Assembly (NCBI GenBank): GCA_907163375.1
Contig: CAJQUW010006306.1
Location: forward strand, 124,001 to 188,000
Length of the DNA: 64,000 bases
Direction: 5' to 3'
Origin: Prostheceraeus crozeri
Taxonomy: Eukaryota > Platyhelminthes > Polycladida > Euryleptidae
A program made the translations under genes and the position numbers. This document shows positions 11,296 to 23,438 of the stretch, piece by piece. How positions within the stretch are numbered: the first letter of the stretch is position 1; each line of letters opens with the position of its first letter. A model generated the notes under the pieces. The model was not told where the DNA came from and did not search any database. It saw nothing but the letters and a program-made list of their open reading frames with translations.

Positions 11296-11427
11296 TTACT
11301 TTGTTATGTAGTATTTTGCCATAGATTAAAGATTTATTAGTTTTGAGAATAACGCACATTTTCATTTGAAACATAATTATAACTTATCCTGAAAACATTC
11401 CTGGGGTAATCTGGCTATAAAACATTT

Positions 11428-11485
11428 GGGGTCCATACAGACCCCATGGTAAACAATGTAATAATTTTTGTTGGTATATCTAGGG
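11428..11485 (+). repeat. piggyBac right terminal repeat and palindrome
   Basis: The imperfect palindrome GGGGTCCATACAGACCCC (11428-11445) is followed by 40 bp to the AGGG terminus at 11485 and the TTAA. The longer spacing here than at the left end is the usual piggyBac asymmetry. Confidence 0.75.
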
Positions 11486-11489
11486 TTAA

Positions 11490-11560
11490 TACCAGCGGCA
11501 AATTTCCAGCCTGTAGCTAATTGACGTCATCAACCAACAAGCTGCAAGGTTGGCATTTTT
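11490..11560 (-). pseudogene. Tc1-like relic, N-terminal side of the piggyBac insertion
   Basis: If the piggyBac and one TTAA are removed, the minus strand reads ATGWKFAAGINCYVRAAWRR, joining this stretch to the relic at 8130-8894. It corresponds to the linker after the helix-turn-helix region in Tc1 transposases. Nothing recognisable continues beyond about 11560. Confidence 0.5.
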
Positions 11561-13640
11561 ATCTGATACGCGCATTAACGGATATTTTTTTAATGAAGTT
11601 TTACGGTCATCTTCGTTGTTTTTTTTTGAACGGTGTACCGTTTACAGGGTACATAACAATTCCGATGATCATGATGAACCTTGGGTACCCCTCTTGGTTG
11701 AACTTGGTTTAATGGTTCTAAAGTTGAAGCATCAAGCCTTTTCAAATAATGAATAGACAGGGGCACTTTGCTTTTGATGCATCATTTCGACTGTAAAAGG
11801 TTCGATCTTCGAGTGAAGGGCAATATTCAGCACTACTTGATGCAATTCAACCGTATGTATTTTCGTTCATCATGTTTGATATCATTGACATTTTGGACGA
11901 GACGACCTTTTTCATTGATTCAGCGGAATAGTAATTCAGCAGGTTGTTTATGACTCGCAGTTAATGGCATTTCACAGACCGAAAATTGAAAGGAGGAAGA
12001 ATTGGAAAGTTTACTCCAATATTGGAACTAGAGCAGAGCTAGGTAAGAGATAGGTTTCCAGGTCAATTCGTTGACACGAAAGATTTTGTCCTATCTTATT
12101 ACTTTAGATGGACACACGATCAAGCTATTTGAAGCTTTGAAGATTGAAATTAATGATCTTCATTATGGAAGAAACATCAGAAGTTTGTCACCACAAAATC
12201 GGCTAACTAAGTATCTCAGATTTTATAGCAACCAGTAGCCTATATCAACAGTACAAGTGTCTTGAGAAGATGAAGAAGGTTAGGAAGATCTGATGCTCGA
12301 CGAGCAATGATTTTTCATTAATTTTGCATGCTAAAATCAATGAGGTTCTTTAGAAGCATTATGCTTTTTTAAAACATTAATTAGAGTTAGGTCCCTTCCT
12401 GGAATTTCTTAATTGAGTGGACATTTTGCACGATTTGTAACACACGAATATTAGACAAATGTTTTCAAGTCGAGACAGTTTTCATATATAGGCTAACGAT
12501 GCTTAAAACTAATCAGTTATTATTAGTGTCGGATTTTCATGTTTCTACCTATGAAAGCTTTCCGCTGACCGCTATCCTCCTGTGCTCTCACGCCTCCTAT
12601 TTTCAACAACCCCAAGTATTCTTGAAGTTATGGAATAGTAAATTCATAGGTTAACTCTCTTGGGCTTGTTTGTCACAATTTGTAGGAAACAAGAGTTCTG
12701 ATAATTCCCAATCTGTGACTGGCCCTCTCCATTAGATATTTTAAGTGCACTACTATTTGAACAGGCAAGTTAAGGGCTCTGGCCGTCATCGGTGTGTTTG
12801 TTGCTTGCTAATCCGTTTAATGGTGGACCCGTTGGTAAGGGGTCCTTCAAAGAGCGGATGAAGACTCTCTCTAATCAGGGGCGCACACAGGATTTTGGGG
12901 GGGGGGCGGAATGTCGACCATTTATTTATCTTATATGCATATCTCATACATTATTATATTAATTATCATTATTAAATAATATATTTTGATGTTGTAACAA
13001 TATATACGAATTATATATAGCATTATCATGTTATTATATATACTTACATGTAGGTGCATTATTTATCTTATATGACATATACAGACCGATTCTCAATTGA
13101 TCCATCTCGTTTTATTGACAAGTTTGCAGAAAATAGTAGGCGCTTGGGCTTCGTCTTATCAACTCATTCGACCAATACATGAATTTTTAGTTAACATAGT
13201 GTTATGAATTATGACCAAAACATTTCAATTTGATACAAACTGTGTTCATTTACTAGCTGAACAATTCATAACTAATAGCCACAAAATTGGAACAATTATA
13301 TAACTAATTAATGACGTTATAATTAAAACAGTTATATTGACAACTGATCACTTCTTACTTTAGCTTTTACATGGCACCGACAATGCTTAACAAATTAGTC
13401 AACGAAAAAATATAAAAATAAAACATGAGCAAACAATGTGTAGTAAGGGAATTAGCTTATTTCAAGTGATATATGATTCACCTAAATTAAAAACCTGAAA
13501 TTGAAAATCTGACTGTAACAACGAATGTGAAAGAATCAAAAACATTTTCATCAAATTACAATATCCCATCCGACTGATAGAAAGTTCAATCAAATATGTA
13601 TTAGACAACGTGCACACAACCGATGAAAGTAAGACTGAAA
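11561..13640. other. AT-rich stretch without recognised genes
   Basis: No protein similarity is recognised. At 12884-12908 a CAGGGGCGCACACAGG word runs into a G tract, which resembles one end of a hAT-type element, but no partner end was found. From about 12920 to 13420 the sequence is very AT-rich. There are no clear tandem repeats. Confidence 0.45.
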
Positions 13641-14195
13641 ACGAAAAGCCAGATTCAATGCTAATTATACCGTACAAAGATGAGCGTTCTACTACTTTTG
13701 TATGACGTCAACTTCACAACATCAATGTGCATAAATATAAATGTGTAATATAAATGTGGCTCGTGTGATGCGAGCTATGTGGGATTCACGTCGCGACGCC
13801 TGTTCCAAAGAGTTGAAGAACATCAGCACTCTGTAATAAGTGAGCATCGCCTCGCTGTGACCAAGCAATTTCTATGGAGAGTTTTAAGATCTTAAAGAAA
13901 TGTAAGAAAGACGATCTGAGAATCTATGAGATGCTATTTATTCAGAAACTCTGTCCTATTCTGAATGGACAGAAGGATTCTGTGAAACCTTGGTTGCTTG
14001 ATTACTAGTTTGCTTTTTCTTTTCCAATGTCTCTGTAGCACAATTTACTAGATGTCTTGTTTTTTTACATATAAGTTAGCTATGCAAACATAAGATTTAC
14101 TTTAGTCCTTTTAGCCTAGTTTCCATTCTATGATTTTCAAATTTTGTAGTCAGTTCATGTATGTAATCCAGTCACTAATTTTTATCTGTGTACCC

Positions 14196-14226
14196 TTGAG
14201 AATGCTCAATAGACTATGAGCGAAAC
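14196..14226 (+). ncRNA. Hammerhead-like motif in the flanking PLE 3' region
   Basis: TTGAGAATGCTC and GAGCGAAAC frame a GCTC/GAGC stem with a 10-nt loop. The arrangement is that of hammerhead stem II followed by GAAA, but the 5' core is imperfect (TTGAGAA rather than CTGANGA). The same motif recurs inverted near 45655-45685. It is probably a degenerate copy. Confidence 0.3.
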
Positions 14227-14348
14227 ATTGGAATATTGGAAAAAAATTTCGTTGGAACGTTGGAAAAATTTTCGCTTTTATTTCTTTCTAAAATTAAAAA
14301 ATCACATAAAAACTATACCGAAATCGATAAAAATATAAAAATATTCAC

Positions 14349-14361
14349 CTAAGATGTAGGT
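14349..14361 (+). repeat. 13-bp direct repeat bordering the array, left copy
   Basis: CTAAGATGTAGGT lies immediately before the first base of the array and is repeated in direct orientation at 45936-45948 just after its last base. It is a candidate target-site duplication for the whole structure. Confidence 0.6.
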
Positions 14362-14579
14362 ATAAAGGGTTCAAAAGAAAAGATTCTTCGGGTACTTCCA
14401 AGCGATTATTGTTGCGTGTGCGACGTTTCGCCCCAAAGGCTTAATCATGCACGAATGAAGATGTACAGCACAACATTCACATCATACGACCGAAGAAAAT
14501 CGATAAAGAAAATTATCACGTGAGCACATGTTAAGGTTAAAAATTCTACTGATAACAAAGATTAAAAGTACCATGAAAA

Positions 14580-17110
14580 TTAAGAAAATCTTGAGGCGGA
14601 TGTGCAAAAGTTCATATGGTTGAAAGATTCTTGTCTGTTCATAGCTTGGTTACCAGCATCATTGATGTATCTGCTTTCCAAGCTCCTTCTCTTCACATGA
14701 CCTTTCAGATTTCGGTGCACGATCTCCCATTCAATATTCATTGAATGTCCTTTATGGTCAGAAACAAAGTGTTCCTTCACTGCAGAGGGATTACTCGACA
14801 TTACGTGTTCCTTTATGCGCGTCCCTACCAATCTTGATGTCTCACCGATATAGTATTTCGAGCACAATTTGCAGGTTATCTTGTATATCAGGTTTTTCTC
14901 AAAACAGGAATCTTTCTCTTTTTTAGAAAAGTTACATGCACAGCAATCGGCAGAGCATTGAGGCCTTTCCTTAGGGGGGTGGAATCTCCGTTTTAAGCTG
15001 CTTCCGGAGTCGTACCAAATGTTCATCAGGTCATGTACACCTGTTCTTTTCATCAAGCTGGATATCTTCCGTTTCAAGACTTCATCAATGAAGGGGATTT
15101 TCATGTGGATTTTCTTTTCTTTATCCTTCTTCGATTTAGGCTTGTCTCTAGATCTTAGCTTTCTGTATGTCTTTTTGATAAATGGCAATGGATATCCATT
15201 TCTCACGAATTTGTTAAAAATCAAATCGATGGAATAATGACGGTTTGCTTCGGATGTGGACCGTCTCTCTGCTCGAATTAGTTCCCCGATCAATATTCCA
15301 CGTTTTTGAGAAATAGGTCCTCCCGCATTCCAAGGGAAAATGCAGCCACTGTTTATCTCCTTCGTGTAAAGTCTCGAGGAGAACGTATTGTCAAAACTTT
15401 GCTGTATTTCACAGTCGAGAAAGGGAAGATAGCCGCTGGTGCTCGGTTGGTCTATGGTAAATTGTATGGCTTTGGAGACGGAGTTGCACGTGTTCAACAG
15501 TTCCGCAGAGGAGATCTCTGCTGGCCAAACAATCCAAACGTCATCAATATACCGTTTCCATATAGTGTCAGGGGGTAATTGACTCAAAATACTTCTTTCC
15601 ACAAAATCCATGTAAATTATAGCCAATTGAGGGCTATGGAATTTCCCATCGAGAGGCCATCATTTTGCTTATATGTAGTACCATTCATAAGAACGAAATC
15701 ATTTTCCAAAGCCATTGAAACTAGCATCATGACATGATCGATGTCCATAGTACTCAAAATCTCATTTCTGTGTGAATGTCGCGAAACGAATTGTCTCAAT
15801 ACTGTGAAGATACCAGGTTCTCCGTTTGCATCTGTCCTAGGCACACTACCGTAGAGATTGACAACATCCAGAGATGCTTGACTGAACGTTTTCGTAGGAT
15901 CTGTCTTCAAGGATGCCAACCATTGTACAAAGTGATCTGTATTCGAAATGTGGGCTTCTACATCACAAAGAAGATCATTTAGGCATTTTGACAATTCTTT
16001 TGACAATGTTGAAGATGGAGCGTCTAACGCAGCGACAATTGGTCGACCTTTCAAGGGACCTGGTTTATGATCTTTGGGAAGAGCATAACAACTTGAAGGA
16101 ATTGGTTCTGAGCATTTACAATTTTCCAACCATTTGTAAGTTTTCTCATTCCTTGGTTTGTACTTATTGGAAATCTTGGTCAAAGCATAATTGAATTTCA
16201 CTTGCTTAGTAGCAGGTTTCGTGTCTCTCACTTCCATAAAAGCACCAGTGTTAATTGTGGCCACTTCCACCATTTTATCATATTGATATTTAGGCATTGC
16301 AACGAGCCTACAGGTCTTGTCAGTCGGAAGTATGACGAGATCCTCTCGTAGCTTTTGGATATCATCTTTGATTTCTTGAGTTAGCGTATTAGGCCTGTGT
16401 TTCTTAGCACGAGATATTTCAGACGACTTCTGAAGTAAGGTGCGCATACCACCAGAAAATTCAGCAAGTGCATCATTAGAAATGTCTTTTCTCTTCAATT
16501 GAGCAATAACAGCATCCAGTTCAGCACTGCATTCCATCCATTGCTTATCGGAAACTGTTCCGTTGGGGTCAGTAAACGTAGGACCACAATTCAAATAAGT
16601 TCGCGTTTTCTCAGAAATAGGTGTTTCGGAAAGATTCGTGAAACCATTCACCTGTGGGGTTTGTCGGTTTGTATAAGGAAGAGTGTCTCTTTCTGATAAT
16701 AAACGTCTGAACTTATGGCTTTTGGTATGCTCTAATTTCCTCTGAGCTTCCCGTAGAAGTTCATTGTCACGTTCTTGCAGAGGAAAGATATATGCGCTAA
16801 TTCTCGATCGTCGATTGTATTCAGAATTCAATGCCACTTGTAGCCACTGTCTGCCATGCCTGATTGCCAGTTCTTCGGCCTCATCGGAATTCAAAGTATT
16901 CTTTAGTAAGTTCTTCGGTCGCAAACCTCTTGGAACAATGTCATTCTTACGACAGAGTCTCAAGAACTTGATGTTGCTGTTGCATCGTGCATTCTTGGTT
17001 GCCAAATGGAGATCAGAATTGTTAGTGATATGGCCCTGAGGCCGAGTCTCCACGTACCCGGTTCCATAATATAAAGGGTTCAAAAGAAAAGATTCTTTGG
17101 GTACTTCCAA
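14580..17110 (-). pseudogene. PLE array unit 1 (RT + GIY-YIG)
   Basis: Two frames overlap by 10 bp: 15617-17110 (RT to motif B, 497 codons) and 14580-15626 (RT motif C to the endonuclease, 348 codons). They meet at a run of three C (sense strand) inside the motif B block. Private to this unit is Met instead of Thr in DHVMTLVSM (residue 461). At the polymorphic sites it has T22, A93, V283, T403, E622, K635 and H806, grouping with units 2-3. The 17110 start is a TTG, not an ATG; an ATG upstream lies in a different frame. It is the unit nearest the left boundary, and its 3' region runs to 14362. Confidence 0.85.
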
Positions 17111-17122
17111 GCGATTATTGTT

Positions 17123-17180
17123 GCGTGTGCGACGTTTCGCCCCAAAGTCTTAATCATGCACGAATGAAGATGTACAGCAC
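17123..17180 (-). ncRNA. Hammerhead-like motif in the array spacer (representative)
   Basis: On the sense (minus) strand, GTGCATGATTAAG is followed by a short hairpin (GCC/GGC in most spacers) and GCGAAACGTCGCACACG. GAAA after stem II matches a hammerhead; the 5' core reads ATGATTA instead of CTGANGA, so positions 3 and 8 are A and U, which could still pair. TGTGC upstream can pair with GCACA downstream as part of stem III. The motif recurs in each spacer, for example 19834-19891. The spacer after unit 1 reads AGTCTT where most read AGGCTT, weakening the stem; the inverted right arm shares this change. Self-cleavage is unproven. Confidence 0.35.
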
Positions 17181-17288
17181 AACATTCACATCATACGACC
17201 GAAGAAAATCGATAAAGAAAATTATCACGTGAGCACATGTTAAGGTTAAAAATTCTACTGATAACAAAGATTAAAAGTACCATGAAAA

Positions 17289-19821
17289 TTAAGAAAATCT
17301 TGAGGCGGATGTGCAAAAGTTCATATGGTTGAAAGATTCTTGTCTGTTCATAGCTTGGTTACCAGCATCATTGATGTATCTGCTTTCCAAGCTCCTTCTC
17401 TTCACATGACCTTTCAGATTTCGGTGCACGATCTCCCATTCAATATTCATTGAATGTCCTTTATGGTCAGAAACAAAGTGTTCCTTCACTGCAGAGGGAT
17501 TACTCGACATTACGTGTTCCTTTATGCGCGTCCCTACCAATCTTGATGTCTCACCGATATAGTATTTCGAGCACAATTTGCAGGTTATCTTGTATATCAG
17601 GTTTTTCTCAAAACAGGAATCTTTCTCTTTTTTAGAAAAGTTACATGCACAGCAATCGGCAGAGCATTGAGGCCTTTCCTTAGGGGGGTGGAATCTCCGT
17701 TTTAAGCTGCTTCCGGAGTCGTACCAAATGTTCATCAGGTCATGTACACCTGTTCTTTTCATCAAGCTGGATATCTTCCGTTTCAAGACTTCATCAATGA
17801 AGGGGATTTTCATGTGGATTTTCTTTTCTTTATCCTTCTTCGATTTAGGCTTGTCTCTAGATCTTAGCTTTCTGTATGTCTTTTTGATAAATGGCAATGG
17901 ATATCCATTTCTCACGAATTTGTTAAAAATCAAATCGATGGAATAATGACGGGGTTTGCTTCGGATGTGGACCGTCTCTCTGCTCGAATTAGTTCCCCGA
18001 TCAATATTCCACGTTTTTGAGAAATAGGTCCTCCCGCATTCCAAGGGAAAATGCAGCCACTGTTTATCTCCTTCGTGTAAAGTCTCGAGGAGAACGTATT
18101 GTCAAAACTTTGCTGTATTTCACAGTCGAGAAAGGGAAGATAGCCGCTGGTGCTCGGTTGGTCTATGGTAAATTGTATGGCTTTGGAGACGGAGTTGCAC
18201 GTGTTCAACAGTTCCGCAGAGGAGATCTCTGCTGGCCAAACAATCCAAACGTCATCAATATACCGTTTCCATATAGTGTCAGGGGGTAATTGACTCAAAA
18301 TACTTCTTTCCACAAAATCCATGTAAATTATAGCCAATTGAGGGCTATGGAATTTCCCATCGAGAGGCCATCATTTTGCTTATATGTAGTACCATTCATA
18401 AGAACGAAATCATTTTCCAAAGCCATTGAAACTAGCGTCATGACATGATCGATGTCCATAGTACTCAAAATCTCATTTCTGTGTGAATGTCGCGAAACGA
18501 ATTGTCTCAATACTGTGAAGATACCAGGTTCTCCGTTTGCATCTGTCCTAGGCACACTACCGTAGAGATTGACAACATCCAGAGATGCTTGACTGAACGT
18601 TTTCGTAGGATCTGTCTTCAAGGATGCCAACCATTGTACAAAGTGATCTGTATTCGAAATGTGGGCTTCTACATCACAAAGAAGATCATTTAGGCATTTT
18701 GACAATTCTTTTGACAATGTTGAAGATGGAGCGTCTAACGCAGCGACAATTGGTCGACCTTTCAAGGGACCTGGTTTATGATCTTTGGGAAGAGCATAAC
18801 AACTTGAAGGAATTGGTTCTGAGCATTTACAATTTTCCAACCATTTGTAAGTTTTCTCATTCCTTGGTTTGTACTTATTGGAAATCTTGGTCAAAGCATA
18901 ATTGAATTTCACTTGCTTAGTAGCAGGTTTCGTGTCTCTCACTTCCATAAAAGCACCAGTGTTAATTGTGGCCACTTCCACCATTTTATCATATTGATAT
19001 TTAGGCATTGCAACGAGCCTACAGGTCTTGTCAGTCGGAAGTATGACGAGATCCTCTCGTAGCTTTTGGATATCATCTTTGATTTCTTGAGTTAGCGTAT
19101 TAGGCCTGTGTTTCTTAGCACGAGATATTTCAGACGACTTCTGAAGTAAGGTGCGCATACCACCAGAAAATTCAGCAAGTGCATCATTAGAAATGTCTTT
19201 TCTCTTCAATTGAGCAATAACAGCATCCAGTTCAGCACTGCATTCCATCCATTGCTTATCGGAAACTGTTCCGTTGGGGTCAGTAAACGTAGGACCACAA
19301 TTCAAATAAGTTCGCGTTTTCTCAGAAATAGGTGTTTCGGAAAGATTCGTGAAACCATTCACCTGTGGGGTTTGTCGGTTTGTATAAGGAAGAGTGTCTC
19401 TTTCTGATAATAAACGTCTGAACTTATGGCTTTTGGTATGCTCTAATTTCCTCTGAGCTTCCCGTAGAAGTTCATTGTCACGTTCTTGCAGAGGAAAGAT
19501 ATATGCGCTAATTCTCGATCGTCGATTGTATTCAGAATTCAATTCCACTTGTAGCCACTGTCTGCCATGCCTGATTGCCAGTTCTTCGGCCTCGTCGGAA
19601 TTCAAAGTATTCTTTAGTAAGTTCTTCGGTCGCAAACCTCTTGGAACAATGTCATTCTTACGACAGAGTCTCAAGAACTTGATGTTGCTGTTGCATCGTG
19701 CATTCTTGGTTGCCAAATGGAGATCAGAATTGTTAGTGATATGGCCCTGAGGCCGAATCTCCACGTACCCGGTTCCATAATATAAAGGGTTCAAAAGAAA
19801 AGATTCTTTGGGTACTTCCAA
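17289..19821 (-). pseudogene. PLE array unit 2
   Basis: Three frames: 18328-19821, 17930-18337 and 17289-18044. Besides the C-run junction at the RT motif B, this unit has four G instead of two in GACGGTTTGC (near 17948), giving the +2 in its length and a further frame change in the thumb region. It carries I22, shared only with unit 3, and a private Glu for Ala at residue 93. The rest matches unit 1. Confidence 0.85.
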
Positions 19822-19999
19822 GCGATTATTGTTGCGTGTGCGACGTTTCGCCCCAAAGGCTTAATCATGCACGAATGAAGATGTACAGCACAACATTCAC
19901 ATCATACGACCGAAGAAAATCGATAAAGAAAATTATCACGTGAGCACATGTTAAGGTTAAAAATTCTACTGATAACAAAGATTAAAAGTACCATGAAAA

Positions 20000-22530
20000 T
20001 TAAGAAAATCTTGAGGCGGATGTGCAAAAGTTCATATGGTTGAAAGATTCTTGTCTGTTCATAGCTTGGTTACCAGCATCATTGATGTATCTGCTTTCCA
20101 AGCTCCTTCTCTTCACATGACCTTTCAGATTTCGGTGCACGATCTCCCATTCAATATTCATTGAATGTCCTTTATGGTCAGAAACAAAGTGTTCCTTCAC
20201 TGCAGAGGGATTACTCGACATTACGTGTTCCTTTATGCGCGTCCCTACCAATCTTGATGTCTCACCGATATAGTATTTCGAGCACAATTTGCAGGTTATC
20301 TTGTATATCAGGTTTTTCTCAAAACAGGAATCTTTCTCTTTTTTAGAAAAGTTACATGCACAGCAATCGGCAGAGCATTGAGGCCTTTCCTTAGGGGGGT
20401 GGAATCTCCGTTTTAAGCTGCTTCCGGAGTCGTACCAAATGTTCATCAGGTCATGTACACCTGTTCTTTTCATCAAGCTGGATATCTTCCGTTTCAAGAC
20501 TTCATCAATGAAGGGGATTTTCATGTGGATTTTCTTTTCTTTATCCTTCTTCGATTTAGGCTTGTCTCTAGATCTTAGCTTTCTGTATGTCTTTTTGATA
20601 AATGGCAATGGATATCCATTTCTCACGAATTTGTTAAAAATCAAATCGATGGAATAATGACGGGTTTGCTTCGGATGTGGACCGTCTCTCTGCTCGAATT
20701 AGTTCCCCGATCAATATTCCACGTTTTTGAGAAATAGGTCCTCCCGCATTCCAAGGGAAAATGCAGCCACTGTTTATCTCCTTCGTGTAAAGTCTCGAGG
20801 AGAACGTATTGTCAAAACTTTGCTGTATTTCACAGTCGAGAAAGGGAAGATAGCCGCTGGTGCTCGGTTGGTCTATGGTAAATTGTATGGCTTTGGAGAC
20901 GGAGTTGCACGTGTTCAACAGTTCCGCAGAGGAGATCTCTGCTGGCCAAACAATCCAAACGTCATCAATATACCGTTTCCATATAGTGTCAGGGGGTAAT
21001 TGACTCAAAATACTTCTTTCCACAAAATCCATGTAAATTATAGCCAATTGAGGGCTATGGAATTTCCCATCGAGAGGCCATCATTTTGCTTATATGTAGT
21101 ACCATTCATAAGAACGAAATCATTTTCCAAAGCCATTGAAACTAGCGTCATGACATGATCGATGTCCATAGTACTCAAAATCTCATTTCTGTGTGAATGT
21201 CGCGAAACGAATTGTCTCAATACTGTGAAGATACCAGGTTCTCCGTTTGCATCTGTCCTAGGCACACTACCGTAGAGATTGACAACATCCAGAGATGCTT
21301 GACTGAACGTTTTCGTAGGATCTGTCTTCAAGGATGCCAACCATTGTACAAAGTGATCTGTATTCGAAATGTGGGCTTCTACATCACAAAGAAGATCATT
21401 TAGGCATTTTGACAATTCTTTTGACAATGTTGAAGATGGAGCGTCTAACGCAGCGACAATTGGTCGACCTTTCAAGGGACCTGGTTTATGATCTTTGGGA
21501 AGAGCATAACAACTTGAAGGAATTGGTTCTGAGCATTTACAATTTTCCAACCATTTGTAAGTTTTCTCATTCCTTGGTTTGTACTTATTGGAAATCTTGG
21601 TCAAAGCATAATTGAATTTCACTTGCTTAGTAGCAGGTTTCGTGTCTCTCACTTCCATAAAAGCACCAGTGTTAATTGTGGCCACTTCCACCATTTTATC
21701 ATATTGATATTTAGGCATTGCAACGAGCCTACAGGTCTTGTCAGTCGGAAGTATGACGAGATCCTCTCGTAGCTTTTGGATATCATCTTTGATTTCTTGA
21801 GTTAGCGTATTAGGCCTGTGTTTCTTAGCACGAATATTTCAGACGACTTCTGAAGTAAGGTGCGCATACCACCAGAAAATTCAGCAAGTGCATCATTAGA
21901 AATGTCTTTTCTCTTCAATTGAGCAATAACAGCATCCAGTTCAGCACTGCATTCCATCCATTGCTTATCGGAAACTGTTCCGTTGGGGTCAGTAAACGTA
22001 GGACCACAATTCAAATAAGTTCGCGTTTTCTCAGAAATAGGTGTTTCGGAAAGATTCGTGAAACCATTCACCTGTGGGGTTTGTCGGTTTGTATAAGGAA
22101 GAGTGTCTCTTTCTGATAATAAACGTCTGAACTTATGGCTTTTGGTATGCTCTAATTTCCTCTGAGCTTCCCGTAGAAGTTCATTGTCACGTTCTTGCAG
22201 AGGAAAGATATATGCGCTAATTCTCGATCGTCGATTGTATTCAGAATTCAATGCCACTTGTAGCCACTGTCTGCCATGCCTGATTGCCAGTTCTTCGGCC
22301 TCGTCGGAATTCAAAGTATTCTTTAGTAAGTTCTTCGGTCGCAAACCTCTTGGAACAATGTCATTCTTACGACAGAGTCTCAAGAACTTGATGTTGCTGT
22401 TGCATCGTGCATTCTTGGTTGCCAAATGGAGATCAGAATTGTTAGTGATATGGCCCTGAGGCCGAATCTCCACGTACCCGGTTCCATAATATAAAGGGTT
22501 CAAAAGAAAAGATTCTTTGGGTACTTCCAA
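20000..22530 (-). pseudogene. PLE array unit 3
   Basis: Four frames: 21802-22530, 21038-21718, 20634-21047 and 20000-20644. It has three G at the GACGG site near 20660 and a one-base loss near 21833 (GAGATATTTC reads GAATATTTC), both absent from other units, plus the shared C-run junction. The two private indels cancel, so unit length stays 2,709. I22 links it to unit 2. The foldback element 22658-23384 lies just upstream of it in the sense direction. Confidence 0.85.
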
Positions 22531-22657
22531 GCGATTATTGTTGCGTGTGCGACGTTTCGCCCCAAAGGCTTAATCATGCACGAATGAAGATGTACAGCAC
22601 AACATTCACATCATACGACCGAAGAAAATCGATAAAGAAAATTATCACGTGAGCACA

Positions 22658-23384
22658 TAGTCCGGCAGCCAGCACGAGTTTCTGCAGGGAACGAGGCCGA
22701 CAATGAGACTTTCACAGAATGATGTACACCCTATGCCTACTGCGAATCGACACGTCTGCCGAGTTCTAGTGAGTTCCTCTTCTTGTCAGACAGGATCAAA
22801 GAAAAACACATGTAAATCCAATCGGACGCAGATTGCAGTTTTTGACTAAAATGAAATTTTCTATGTTTTCTCTGACTAAGCGAAAAGTATTAATCCCAGA
22901 GTCATGATTTTTGACATGTAATGTCCTCAGGTCATTTCCTATAATGTGTATAAGCTTTTATCATGCATCTAATCGGCAATGTATGCGAGAATGTGGTTGA
23001 ATGTGGATAAAGTTGCTCAAGATGTTTGTGTTTGCCGACATTAAGAGGCTCACCAAATCTAGATGCGTTTAGCTTTATAGACAGGGGTGCATGAACATGA
23101 AAGGAAATGACCTGAAGATATTCCATGCCAAACATTATGACTCTATGCTTAATACGTTTCGTCTAATCAGAGAAAACATAGAAAATTTCATTTTAGTCAA
23201 AAACTGCAATCTGCGTCCCATTGGATTTACATGTGTTTTTCTTTGATCCTGTCTGACAAGAAGAGGAACTCACTAGAACTCGGCAGACGTGCTGATTCGT
23301 AGTAGGCACACGGTGTATATCATTCTGTGAAAGTCTCATTGTCGGCCTCGTTCCCTGCAGAAACTCGTTCTGGCTGCCGGACTA
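22658..23384. mobile_element. Palindromic foldback element (non-autonomous DNA transposon)
   Basis: TAGTCCGGCAGCCAG at the left is mirrored by CTGGCTGCCGGACTA at the right. The inverted arms extend about 280 bp each (22658-22945 and 23097-23384) around an unpaired centre of about 150 bp. ACA (or ACAT) is duplicated at 22655-22657 and 23385-23387; removing the element and one copy restores GAGCACATGTTAAGG as in every other spacer. There is no coding capacity. The arms differ at several positions. The superfamily is not certain; a 3-4 bp duplication does not fit TA- or TTAA-targeting families. Confidence 0.88.
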
Positions 23385-23438
23385 ACATGTTAAGGTTAAA
23401 AATTCTACTGATAACAAAGATTAAAAGTACCATGAAAA

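Larger units (their letters stand above)
13640..14361 (+). pseudogene. PLE endonuclease relic forming the left flank of the array
   Basis: At about 13660-13700 the plus strand reads IIPYKDERSTTFV, the linker typical of one PLE group. After a short internal loss, KCGSCDASYVGFTSRRLFQRVEEHQ (13754-13829) is the GIY-YIG core. KKDDLRIYEMLFIQKLCPILNGQKDS (to about 13980), in another frame, is its C-terminal half. The 3' region follows to 14361 and contains a hammerhead-like motif. It differs from the array family and has the opposite orientation. Its last 200 bp recur inverted at 45530-45731. Confidence 0.7.

Noticed and set aside
11486-11489. TTAGGG-like words as telomeric repeats, since some PLEs sit at telomeres
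   Set aside because: The AGGGTTAA words are piggyBac ends with TTAA; no tandem telomeric repeat occurs in the window.
12884-12908. CAGGGGCGCACACAGG plus G tract as a hAT-type element
   Set aside because: Only one end-like word was found, with no inverted partner or 8-bp duplication.
15306-15578. Open frames of 61-93 codons on the plus strand repeated in every array unit, for example the 90-codon frame starting MRNRSSRIPREN
   Set aside because: They are antisense to the conserved RT/endonuclease frames and repeat only because the units repeat; no independent codon conservation or family similarity is seen.
17108-17110. TTG at the beginning of the long frames as a genuine start codon
   Set aside because: The frame stays open upstream to a TAA beside the hammerhead-like motif; non-AUG initiation is not indicated by anything else in the sequence.
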